NCBI GenBank assembly: GCA_019695455.1
Contig: JAEUAC010000142.1
Span: 1-11,927 of the forward strand
Origin: Methylorubrum extorquens
GTDB lineage: Bacteria > Pseudomonadota > Alphaproteobacteria > Rhizobiales > Beijerinckiaceae
Length of the DNA: 11,927 nucleotides
Direction: 5' to 3'
Numbering within the stretch: position 1 is the first letter of the stretch; each line of letters starts with the position of its first letter. Position numbers and translations under genes: made by a program. Positions 6,511 through 11,927 of this stretch are shown here, piece after piece. The notes under the pieces were generated by a model. The model was given only the letters and a program-made list of their open reading frames with translations. It searched no databases and was not told the origin of the DNA.

Positions 6511-6963
6511 TCAACGGTCCCTCAGGTGCGCGAAGTTGATGGCGGCATGTCCGGCCGCCAGGCTGGCGAGGTAGAGGCCGTTGTCGTCGGTGAGCAGGAC
6601 CCCACCTCGCGTCTGCGCATCGAGCACCGCGGTGTCGGTCAGCCCGAGGCGGAGATGCTGCGCATCGCGGACGAGGTCCAGCGACGCAGAGACCCTCTCG
6701 GTCGCCTGCGACACGAAGATGGCGAGGCCGGCACCCAGGCGACCGGCGAGCGGCTCGCCGCATTGTCGGATCAGGTTCGACGTTTCGGTCAGAACATGCG
6801 GCGTGACGATAATCGACTGCGCCTGCCGCACGATCGTCGCCAGGAGCCGGAATGCCGCCACGTCGTAGGTCGTGGTGCGCCTGTGCCGGGCGATCGCGCG
6901 CTCGTCGACAGCGCCGACGAAGAGGAGGACGAGCAGGTTAGTGTCGACCAGAAGCTCCTTCAC
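6511..6963 (-). CDS. PIN-domain protein, likely toxin-type ribonuclease
   Basis: 150 residues from GTG 6963, which overlaps the stop of the upstream gene in a GTGA. The PIN fold's acidic metal site is complete: D7 in LLVDTNLL, E60 in TPHVLTETSNLI, D110 in LGLTDTAVLD, and D126/D127 in LLTDDNGLY. PIN toxins (VapC-type and relatives) cut RNA with Mg2+ or Mn2+. It differs from standard VapC in having HRRTTTYDVAAFRLL (27-41) early in the chain, as in a PIN group I recall as uncharacterised, and in its unusual upstream partner. Base composition of sampled stretches in this module is about 62-72% GC against about 75% in fabB, consistent with transfer. It converges on fabA with a 3-nt gap. A housekeeping RNA-processing role is possible; the paired layout favours a toxin. 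Confidence 0.82.
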   Translation of the reverse strand: MKELLVDTNLLVLLFVGAVDERAIARHRRTTTYDVAAFRLLATIVRQAQSIIVTPHVLTETSNLIRQCGEPLAGRLGAGLAIFVSQATERVSASLDLVRDAQHLRLGLTDTAVLDAQTRGGVLLTDDNGLYLASLAAGHAAINFAHLRDR

Positions 6964-7262
6964 GACGCGCCGGCGTGTTCCCAGTTCGTCACGGCCACGG
7001 TCTGGCCGGTGTCGTCGCTGATCGACACGACCTTGTAGGCGCGGCTGCCGTGACCGAGCATGAGCGAGACCCCGTTCAGCGTCTCGGTGCGAGCCGGGCG
7101 CTCGAAGCCGACGGTGATCAGCCATCGGTTGGATCGGTCGTCGAAGCGGATCTCTTCGAGGCGGATGTCGTCGATGCGTTCGTCCGCGAACAGGTCCGCG
7201 ACCGAGGACTTCGCCCGCGCGATGGCTTCCTTCGGAGCCATGTGTGTGAGCCGGCCGTCCAT
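6960..7262 (-). CDS. Uncharacterised small protein, putative antitoxin or partner of the PIN protein
   Basis: 100 residues from ATG 7262, preceded by GGAGAG (7267-7272) at good spacing, which decides this start over an ATG seven codons later. The stop overlaps the PIN start by 4 bp, the usual antitoxin-first order of type II modules. I do not recognise a named family. The N-terminus is one amphipathic helix (PKEAIARAKSSVADLFADE, 10-28); the rest is predicted strand: LEEIRFDDRSNRWLITVGF (35-53), a loop rich in Gly/Asn, and AYKVVSISDDTGQTVAVTNW (75-94). That helix-plus-sheet outline resembles small cystatin/PepSY-like folds, which is inference. No ribbon-helix-helix, helix-turn-helix or AbrB motif is visible, so it is unlikely to be a classic VapB. 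It may neutralise the PIN protein by direct binding. Confidence 0.72.
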   Translation of the reverse strand: MDGRLTHMAPKEAIARAKSSVADLFADERIDDIRLEEIRFDDRSNRWLITVGFERPARTETLNGVSLMLGHGSRAYKVVSISDDTGQTVAVTNWEHAGAS

Positions 7263-7270
7263 GGGTCTCT

Positions 7271-7297
7271 CCGGACGCGCCGGACGCGGCCGACGCG
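7271..7297. repeat. Three tandem 9-bp repeats upstream of the PIN module
   Basis: CCGGACGCG occurs at 7271-7279 and again at 7280-7288, followed by the near-copy GCCGACGCG at 7289-7297 (two differences). The array lies between the candidate promoter and the ATG of the partner gene, and its first unit overlaps the ribosome site. Spacing near one helical turn suggests a possible operator for autoregulation. GC-rich low-complexity sequence is the alternative. Confidence 0.5.
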
Positions 7298-7303
7298 GGC
7301 TCC

Positions 7304-7332
7304 AGGATGCCAAAACCGCTCCTGGCGGTCAA
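7304..7332 (-). promoter_or_regulatory. Candidate promoter of the PIN module
   Basis: On the minus strand TTGACC (7332-7327) is followed after 17 nt by CATCCT (7309-7304). The -35 box is close to consensus (5 of 6); the -10 box is weak (3 of 6). It lies 42 nt before the start codon of the partner protein, upstream of the tandem repeats. Confidence 0.4.
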
Positions 7333-7338
7333 AGGCGG

Positions 7339-7367
7339 TTGAGAACGGAGCGGGCCGGCCCTAATTG
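7339..7367 (+). promoter_or_regulatory. Candidate promoter of fabB-fabI
   Basis: TTGAGA (7339-7344) is followed after 17 nt by TAATTG (7362-7367), 33 nt before the fabB ATG. The stretch around TAATTG is the only AT-rich patch in the gap. A promoter is needed here because the inserted module runs in the opposite direction and should block read-through from fabA. It is back to back with the module's own candidate promoter. Confidence 0.5.
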
Positions 7368-7400
7368 AGCCGCGGCCGCTCACGGCCTGAGGAGTGCGCG

Positions 7401-8624
7401 ATGCGGCGCGTCGTCGTGACCGGGATGGGGATCGTCTCGTCCATCGGGAACAATACGCAGGAGGTCCTGGCCTCGCTCCGCGAGGGGCGGTCGGGGATCA
7501 CGCGGGCGGACCGGTATGCCGAGCTCGGGTTCCGCTGCCACGTCCACGGCGCGCCGGACCTGAAGGCCGAGGAGATCGTCGACCGCCGCGCCATGCGCTT
7601 CCACGCGGGCGGGACGGCCTGGAACCACGTCGCCATGGACCAGGCCATCCGCGACGCCGGCCTCGAGGAGGCCGAGATCTCCAACGAGCGCACCGGCATC
7701 ATCATGGGGTCGGGCGGCCCCTCGACGAAGACGGTGGTCGAGGCGGCCGACACGGCCCGCGCCAAGGGGCCGAAGCGGATCGGGCCCTTCGCGGTGCCGA
7801 AGGCGATGTCGTCGACGGCGTCGGCGACGCTCGCCACCTGGTTCAAGATCAAGGGCGTCAACTACTCGATCTCGTCCGCCTGCGCGACGTCGAACCACTG
7901 CATCGGCAACGCCTACGAGACCATCGCCTGGGGCAAGCAGGACATCGTCTTCGCGGGCGGGTGCGAGGAGCTCGACTGGTCGCTCTCCATGCTGTTCGAC
8001 GCCATGGGCGCCATGTCGTCGAAGTTCAACGAGACGCCGGACCGCGCGTCCCGGGCCTACGACCGGGACCGGGACGGCTTCGTCATCGCCGGAGGGGCGG
8101 GCGTGCTGGTCCTCGAGGAGCTCGAGCACGCCAAGGCGCGCGGCGCCCGCATCTACGGCGAGATCGCGGGCTACGGGGCGACCTCGGACGGCTACGACAT
8201 GGTCGCGCCCTCGGGCGAGGGCGCGGTGCGCTGCATGAGGATGGCCATGGCGGGCGTCGGTCCGCGGGTCGACTACATCAACCCGCACGCCACCTCGACG
8301 CCGGTCGGCGACGAGAAGGAGATCGAGGCGCTCCGGGCCGTGTTCGGCACCGGCGATGCCTGCCCGCCGATCTCGGCCACGAAGTCGCTGACCGGGCACT
8401 CGCTCGGCGCGACGGGCGTGCAGGAGGCGATCTACTCGCTCCTCATGATGAACAACGGCTTCATCGCGGCCAGCGCCAACATCGAGACGATCGACCCGGC
8501 CTTCGCCGACATGCCGATCCTGCGGGCGCGGCGCGACGACGTCCAACTCGGCTGCGTGATGTCGAACTCGTTCGGCTTCGGCGGCACGAACGCCACCATC
8601 GTGCTGAAGCACGTCGACGCCTGA
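7401..8624 (+). CDS. fabB: 3-oxoacyl-ACP synthase I FabB
   Basis: 407 residues from ATG 7401, preceded by TGAGGAG (7388-7394) at 6-nt spacing, which decides this start over an upstream in-frame one at 7365. FabB condenses malonyl-ACP with acyl-ACP and is the enzyme that elongates the cis-3-decenoyl-ACP made by FabA. The thiolase-fold triad is present: C161 in SSACATSNHCIG, H296 in NPHATSTPVGD, and H333 in TKSLTGHSLGATG, with the conserved lysine K328. The Gly-rich tail FGFGGTNATIVLKH closes the protein as in all KAS enzymes. Length matches E. coli FabB (406). The gene leads into fabI after a 17-nt gap and the two should be cotranscribed. Confidence 0.96.
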   Translation: MRRVVVTGMGIVSSIGNNTQEVLASLREGRSGITRADRYAELGFRCHVHGAPDLKAEEIVDRRAMRFHAGGTAWNHVAMDQAIRDAGLEEAEISNERTGIIMGSGGPSTKTVVEAADTARAKGPKRIGPFAVPKAMSSTASATLATWFKIKGVNYSISSACATSNHCIGNAYETIAWGKQDIVFAGGCEELDWSLSMLFDAMGAMSSKFNETPDRASRAYDRDRDGFVIAGGAGVLVLEELEHAKARGARIYGEIAGYGATSDGYDMVAPSGEGAVRCMRMAMAGVGPRVDYINPHATSTPVGDEKEIEALRAVFGTGDACPPISATKSLTGHSLGATGVQEAIYSLLMMNNGFIAASANIETIDPAFADMPILRARRDDVQLGCVMSNSFGFGGTNATIVLKHVDA

Positions 8625-8630
8625 GGCGTC

Positions 8631-8639
8631 AGGGGGAAG
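8631..8639 (+). promoter_or_regulatory. Ribosome binding site fixing a TTG start for fabI
   Basis: AGGGGGAAG ends 2 nt before TTG 8642, with the GGGGG core 5 nt from it, but is 14 nt or more from the first in-frame ATG at 8654. The site therefore supports the TTG start. Confidence 0.65.
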
Positions 8640-8641
8640 CT

Positions 8642-9460
8642 TTGGCTCAATTGATGCAGGGAAAACGCGGCCTCGTGATGGGGGTCGCGAACGACCATTC
8701 CATCGCCTGGGGGATCGCCAAGACGCTGGCGGCGCACGGGGCGGAGCTCGCCTTCACGTATCAGGGCGAGGCGCTGGGCAAGCGGGTCGGGCCGCTCGCG
8801 GCCTCCATCGGCTCTGACATCGTGCTGCCCTGCGACGTGGAGGACGTGGCCTCCGTCGAGGCCGTGTTCGCGGCGCTCGACGCGCGCTGGGGCGGGCTCG
8901 ACTTCCTGGTCCACGCCATCGCGTTCTCGGACAAGGCCGAGCTGAAGGGGCGCTACGCCGACACGACGCGCGAGAACTTCGCCCGCACCATGGTGATCTC
9001 GTGCTTCTCCTTCACGGAGATCGCGCGGCTCGCCGCCTCCCGCATGCGGCCCGGCGGCGCCATGGTCACGCTGACCTACGGCGGTTCGACGCGGCTCATG
9101 CCGAACTACAACGTCATGGGCGTCGCCAAGGCGGCGCTGGAGGCCTCCGTCCGCTACCTGGCGGGCGATTTCGGGCCGGACGGGATCCGCGTGAACGCGA
9201 TCTCGGCGGGTCCGGTGCGGACGCTGGCCGGCGCCGGCATCGCGGACGCGCGCTTCATGTACAACTTCCAGAAGGCCAACGCGCCGCTTCGCCGCACGGT
9301 GACGACGGAGGAGATCGGCGGCTCGGCGCTGTACCTCCTGTCCGACCTGTCGGGCGGCGTCACGGGCGAGATCCACTACGTGGATTCCGGCTACAACATC
9401 ATCTCCATGCCCCGGCCGGACGTGCTGAAGGCGCAGGAGGAGGCGGGCGCGGCCGGCTGA
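8642..9460 (+). CDS. fabI: Enoyl-ACP reductase FabI (NADH-dependent)
   Basis: 272 residues from TTG 8642, giving MAQLMQGKRGLVMG, the N-terminus typical of this group in Rhizobiales. The ATG at 8654 would cut four residues and has no ribosome site. FabI reduces trans-2-enoyl-ACP, the last step of each elongation cycle. It is a short-chain dehydrogenase-type protein with GVANDHSIAWGIA for nucleotide binding (14-26), and catalytic Y146, Y156 and K163 at the same numbers as in E. coli FabI, in TLTYGGS and NYNVMGVAKAALEA. The substrate loop after ISAGPVRTLAGAGI is intact. By manual alignment A94 (in VHAIAFSDK) takes the place of E. coli Gly93, a residue whose substitution lowers triclosan and diazaborine sensitivity. 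FabV and FabK are excluded by the motifs and length. Confidence 0.95.
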   Translation: MAQLMQGKRGLVMGVANDHSIAWGIAKTLAAHGAELAFTYQGEALGKRVGPLAASIGSDIVLPCDVEDVASVEAVFAALDARWGGLDFLVHAIAFSDKAELKGRYADTTRENFARTMVISCFSFTEIARLAASRMRPGGAMVTLTYGGSTRLMPNYNVMGVAKAALEASVRYLAGDFGPDGIRVNAISAGPVRTLAGAGIADARFMYNFQKANAPLRRTVTTEEIGGSALYLLSDLSGGVTGEIHYVDSGYNIISMPRPDVLKAQEEAGAAG

Positions 9461-9611
9461 TCGCGGCGGGCGTCGCGAGAGCGGCGCACGCGCGGTTCAC
9501 CACGCGACGTCGTAGCAGGTGCGCGGCAGCACGCCGGCGTGGCATGGCTTGCGCCATGGCCAGCACGATCTGGCGCCGGCGCGCCCGCGCAGGAGGCTCC
9601 TGGGAACCGAC
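9461..9611. other. Intergenic region fabI-mltB with two hairpins
   Basis: The gap holds the 12-bp palindrome CACGCCGGCGTG (9530-9541) and the hairpin CATGGC/GCCATG (9543-9548 with 9553-9558, loop TTGC). Without a T-run they are only weak terminator candidates for the fab transcript. AGGAGG (9590-9595) is too far from the mltB ATG to be its ribosome site. A short minus-strand frame overlaps this gap and is described among the findings. Confidence 0.4.
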
Positions 9612-10421
9612 ATGACGACACGCATCCTCGCCCTCGGCCTCGCGGCCGCGCTCCTCTCGTCGGCCGCGGCCCAGGCGGCGACCTGCCGCGACCCGGCGGG
9701 CTTCGACAAGTGGCTCGGCGACATCCGTCGCGAGGCGGTCGCGCAGGGCATCTCGGCCCGGGCCGTGGACCAGGGTCTCGCGGGCGTGCGCTTCGACGAC
9801 GCCGTGATGCGCAAGGATCGGGGGCAGGGCGCCTTCCGGGTGCCCTTCGAGCAGTTCGTGAAGAGCCGCGTCACGGCCGGCCGCGTCGCGCGGGCCCGCC
9901 AGCAGCTCAGGACGCGGGCCGCCCTGTTCGACAGGATCGAGCAGCGCTTCGGCGTGCCGGGCGAGGTGATCGCCGCCATCTGGGCGATGGAGACCGATTT
10001 CGGCGCCGTGATGGGCAACCTGCCGGTCGTGCAGTCGGTCGCGACGCTCGCCTACGATTGCCGGCGGACGGAGCGGTTCACGAACGAGCTGTTCGCGGCC
10101 CTGAAGGTCATCGAGCGCGGCGACCTGCCGCCGTCGCAGCTGAAGGGCGCCTGGGCCGGCGAGATCGGCCAAACGCAGTTCATGATCTCGAACTACCAGA
10201 AGTTCGCGGTCGACTTCGACGGCGACGGCCATCCCGACCTGATCCACTCGGTCCCGGACGTGCTCGCCTCCACGGCGAACTACCTGCGCGGCCACGGCTG
10301 GCAGCGCGGTGCCGGCTGGGAGCCCGGCCAGCCGAACTTCGCCGCCATCAAGGAATGGAACAAGTCCGACAACTACGCCCGCGCGATCGCGCTCTTCGCG
10401 ACCAAGCTGAAGGCGGATTGA
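9612..10421 (+). CDS. Lytic murein transglycosylase, MltB family
   Basis: 269 residues from ATG 9612 with GGGA 7 nt upstream; an in-frame start at 9519 would put 31 atypical residues in front of the signal peptide. Residues 1-23 are a Sec signal peptide (MTTRILALGLAAALLSSAAAQA, cut before T). There is no lipobox, so it is probably soluble in the periplasm, unlike lipid-anchored E. coli MltB. These enzymes cleave the MurNAc-GlcNAc bond of peptidoglycan, leaving 1,6-anhydro ends. The catalytic glutamate is E127 in AIWAMETDFG. GEIGQTQFM (about 183-191) and FAVDFDGDGHPDLIHS (about 198-213) are family marks, the second resembling the EF-hand-like Ca site of the MltB/Slt35 group, and STANYLRGHGW follows. 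There is no C-terminal peptidoglycan-binding domain, making this the short form. Confidence 0.92.
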   Translation: MTTRILALGLAAALLSSAAAQAATCRDPAGFDKWLGDIRREAVAQGISARAVDQGLAGVRFDDAVMRKDRGQGAFRVPFEQFVKSRVTAGRVARARQQLRTRAALFDRIEQRFGVPGEVIAAIWAMETDFGAVMGNLPVVQSVATLAYDCRRTERFTNELFAALKVIERGDLPPSQLKGAWAGEIGQTQFMISNYQKFAVDFDGDGHPDLIHSVPDVLASTANYLRGHGWQRGAGWEPGQPNFAAIKEWNKSDNYARAIALFATKLKAD

Positions 10422-10466
10422 CCGGGCACCCGGCGGGTCCGGCGGGCCCTCGGAGGCGGCGCGTCG

Positions 10467-11396
10467 TCAGGCCCGGAGCCTGACGGTCCAGCCGTCGTGG
10501 AGCCGGGCGCAGCCCCGGCCGGCCGCCTTGGCGGCGTAGAGGGCGCGGTCCGCCTCGTCGAAGGTCTCCGACAGCGTCGGGCGGCGACCCTGCAGGAGCG
10601 TCGCCCCGAAGGAGGCGCCGAGCGACAGCCGGCCGGCCTGCCACGGCACGGGCCGCGCCATCGACCGGACCGCCCGGTCGAGATCCGCCTCCAGCCGGAG
10701 CCGGCCGAGCGGCGCGCGCAGCAGGACGGCGAATTCGTCGCCGCCCAGGCGGGCGACGAGGGCCGCGTCGGGAAAGGCCCGGCCGAGCCGCGCGGCGGCC
10801 TCCCGCAGGCAGGCGTCGCCGGCCGCATGGCCATGCCGGTCGTTGACGCCCTTGAACCCGTCCAGGTCGACGAGGACGAGCGCGCCGATCCCGGTGGCGG
10901 TCCCGGTCTCGCCGACCATCTCCCGGCAGCGCGCCTCGAAGACGCTTCGGTTGGCGAGCCCCGTCAGCCCGTCGTGCTCCGCCAGGAGCCGCAGCCGCTC
11001 GCGCGCCAGGCGCTCGGCCGTGATGTCCTGCTTGGCCCCGTAGAGCGCGACGACCCGCCCGTTCTCGCGCACGCCGTCGGCGCTGAGCCGCATCCAGCGG
11101 CGCTCGCCCCGGCGCGGCCGGATGCAGACGTCCATCGCGAAGGGCCGGCCCGTGAGGACGAGGTCGCGCCGCAGCGCCTCCATCTGCTCCCGCGATTCGT
11201 CCTCGTAGAGCGCGAGCGCCTGGGCGCGCTCCGGCTCGGCGTCGTCGGCGAGGTCGAACAACCGCCGGACCTCGTCCGTCCAGGTCAGGCGCCCGGTCGC
11301 GAGATCGCAATGCCACGCGCCGATCCCCGCCAGCCGGGCCGCGGCCGCCCGGAGGCGGTCCATCTCGTCGCTTCGGCGGTCCGTCGTTCGCGTCAC
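10467..11396 (-). CDS. Diguanylate cyclase with N-terminal PAS domain
   Basis: 309 residues from GTG 11396; an ATG at 11363 would remove 11 residues, and neither has a strong ribosome site. The N-terminal PAS fold runs from about GIGAWHCDLATGRLTW (24-39) to VALYGAKQDITAER, a standard PAC ending. A short coiled linker then leads to the GGDEF domain, which starts at LAEHDGLTGLANR (about 140-152). LVLVDLDGFKGVND contains the metal-binding aspartate, and the active site RLGGDEFAVLL has an intact GGDEF at 218-222. Such enzymes make cyclic di-GMP from two GTP. The product-inhibition RxxD motif expected five residues before GGDEF is absent (PDAA). No membrane segment or signal peptide is seen, so the sensor is cytoplasmic; its ligand is unknown. 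It converges on the mltB gene. Confidence 0.92.
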   Translation of the reverse strand: MTRTTDRRSDEMDRLRAAAARLAGIGAWHCDLATGRLTWTDEVRRLFDLADDAEPERAQALALYEDESREQMEALRRDLVLTGRPFAMDVCIRPRRGERRWMRLSADGVRENGRVVALYGAKQDITAERLARERLRLLAEHDGLTGLANRSVFEARCREMVGETGTATGIGALVLVDLDGFKGVNDRHGHAAGDACLREAAARLGRAFPDAALVARLGGDEFAVLLRAPLGRLRLEADLDRAVRSMARPVPWQAGRLSLGASFGATLLQGRRPTLSETFDEADRALYAAKAAGRGCARLHDGWTVRLRA

Positions 11397-11410
11397 GCGG
11401 CCTGATCCCG

Positions 11411-11430
11411 CCCGCCGGCGATCCGGCGGG
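11411..11430. terminator. Perfect GC-rich hairpin between the DUF533 and diguanylate cyclase genes
   Basis: CCCGCCGG (11411-11418) and CCGGCGGG (11423-11430) pair perfectly around a CGAT tetraloop. It follows the DUF533-like gene and precedes the diguanylate cyclase on the minus strand. No T-run follows on the minus side, so termination or attenuation is inferred from position. Confidence 0.4.
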
Positions 11431-11475
11431 TCCGCTTCCTTGTGGGGCGCAGGCGTTAAGGGCGGATTGCCGCCG

Positions 11476-11927
11476 TCAGGGCGTCCGGCCGGCTTCCTCG
11501 ACCGTCGCGTGCAGGTGCTGCACGAGCGCGTCGTCGAGGTTGAGCCGGGCGGCGAGCATCGCCAGGTAGCCGCGCTCGGCCGGGTGGTCGACGTCGATCG
11601 CGAGCAGCGACGCCGTGTAGATCTCGGCCGCCTGTTCCGGGTTCTTCGCCTCGCGGGCGACCGCGTCGACGTCGAGCGGCGCCCGCAGCTCGTCCATCAC
11701 GAAGGCCTTGTCGTCGCGGTCGAGCTCGAGCTTGTCCATGGCGGCGAAGATGTTGGCCTGTTCGGTCGCGTCCACGTGGCCGTCGGCCTTCGCGGCCGCG
11801 ATCATGGCGCGCAGCACGCCGCGGGCGAGATCCTGCTGCTCGCCTTCCGCCTCCGGATGGAACGGGGTTCCCCGCGGCGCCTCGCCGACATGGCCCGCGC
11901 CGCCGCCCGGTGCGAACCCGCCCGCGC
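11476..11927 (-). CDS. DUF533 / TerB-like protein (partial, 5' end beyond window)
   Basis: The frame is open from the right edge to the stop at 11476, showing the C-terminal 149 residues. The first 36 visible residues are a Gly/Pro-rich linker (GGFAPGGGAGHVGEAP), followed by a helical TerB-like domain: RAMIAAAKADGHVDATEQ with an acidic DGHVDATE motif that may bind metal, then AEIYTASLLAIDVDHPAERGYLAMLAARL and a final helix ending EEAGRTP. This is the C-terminal layout of DUF533 proteins (YebE-like inner-membrane proteins), whose N-terminal part, usually with a glycine-rich and membrane region, would lie outside the window. The function is not known. A GTG at 11817 could be mistaken for the start, but the domain and linker continue upstream of it. 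Confidence 0.8.
   Translation of the reverse strand, partial: AGGFAPGGGAGHVGEAPRGTPFHPEAEGEQQDLARGVLRAMIAAAKADGHVDATEQANIFAAMDKLELDRDDKAFVMDELRAPLDVDAVAREAKNPEQAAEIYTASLLAIDVDHPAERGYLAMLAARLNLDDALVQHLHATVEEAGRTP

Noticed and set aside
6526..7038. Plus-strand frame across the PIN gene, which would keep fabA-fabB on one strand
   Set aside because: The translation has no recognisable motif, while the minus strand has all PIN acidic residues and an overlapping partner gene.
7271..7297. CRISPR-like array
   Set aside because: Units are 9 bp and contiguous, with no spacers and no cas genes in the window.
7380..8612. Long minus-strand frame opposite fabB
   Set aside because: It is an antisense shadow of fabB with Arg/Asp-rich low-complexity translation; fabB has its full active site on the plus strand.
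7394..8641. Apparent 688-residue plus-strand protein fusing an Arg/Gly-rich region to FabI
   Set aside because: The first 400 or so residues are fabB read in another frame; coding character starts at the fabI TTG, so there is no fusion.
9519..9611. N-terminal extension of the lytic transglycosylase
   Set aside because: The 31 residues lack family character and would bury the clear signal peptide that begins at 9612.

Overview
The window is GC-rich (about 70% or more by eye) and reads as the chromosome of an alphaproteobacterium of the order Hyphomicrobiales (Rhizobiales), most likely near Methylobacteriaceae/Beijerinckiaceae. The evidence is an Irr-type heme/iron regulator divergent from fabA, the fabA/fabB/fabI unsaturated fatty-acid block, an intergenic palindromic repeat of the kind scattered through these genomes, and strong G/C bias at third codon positions. 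The genus is inference. There is no rRNA, tRNA, CRISPR array, transposase or phage gene.

Layout, left to right. A YfdX-family periplasmic stress protein runs off the left edge (minus strand). Divergent from it is an OpgG/MdoG-type periplasmic glucan protein whose stop overlaps the GTG start of a small GNAT acetyltransferase. A 129-bp composite palindrome separates this pair from a convergent GyaR-type glyoxylate/hydroxypyruvate reductase. Divergent from the reductase is an exported two-SH3-domain protein. Then, on the minus strand, come irr and a RidA-like gene whose start abuts the irr stop. Divergent from irr is fabA, and after an interruption fabB and fabI follow. Next are an MltB-type lytic transglycosylase, a PAS-GGDEF diguanylate cyclase on the minus strand, and the C-terminal part of a DUF533/TerB-like protein running off the right edge.

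How the genes work together. FabA makes and isomerises the 10-carbon intermediate, FabB elongates the cis product and FabI reduces the enoyl-ACP, so the block supplies unsaturated acyl chains. Irr next to fabA is a conserved alphaproteobacterial arrangement. Several other genes act on the envelope: OpgG, the SH3 protein, MltB and YfdX.

The most interesting part is 6511-7262. A two-gene module on the opposite strand sits between fabA and fabB: a PIN-domain nuclease-like protein with all its acidic residues, preceded with a 4-bp GTGA overlap by a 100-residue protein that looks like none of the usual DNA-binding antitoxins. Sampled stretches are lower in GC than the fab genes, and three tandem 9-bp repeats lie just upstream of its first gene. 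It looks like an acquired toxin-antitoxin-type module with an unfamiliar partner. Its arrival would have cut the fabA-fabB transcription unit, and fabB now has a promoter-like sequence of its own. Secondary points are a RidA-like protein lacking the catalytic arginine, a FabI with alanine at the position of E. coli Gly93, and an OpgG with no glucosyltransferase gene beside it.
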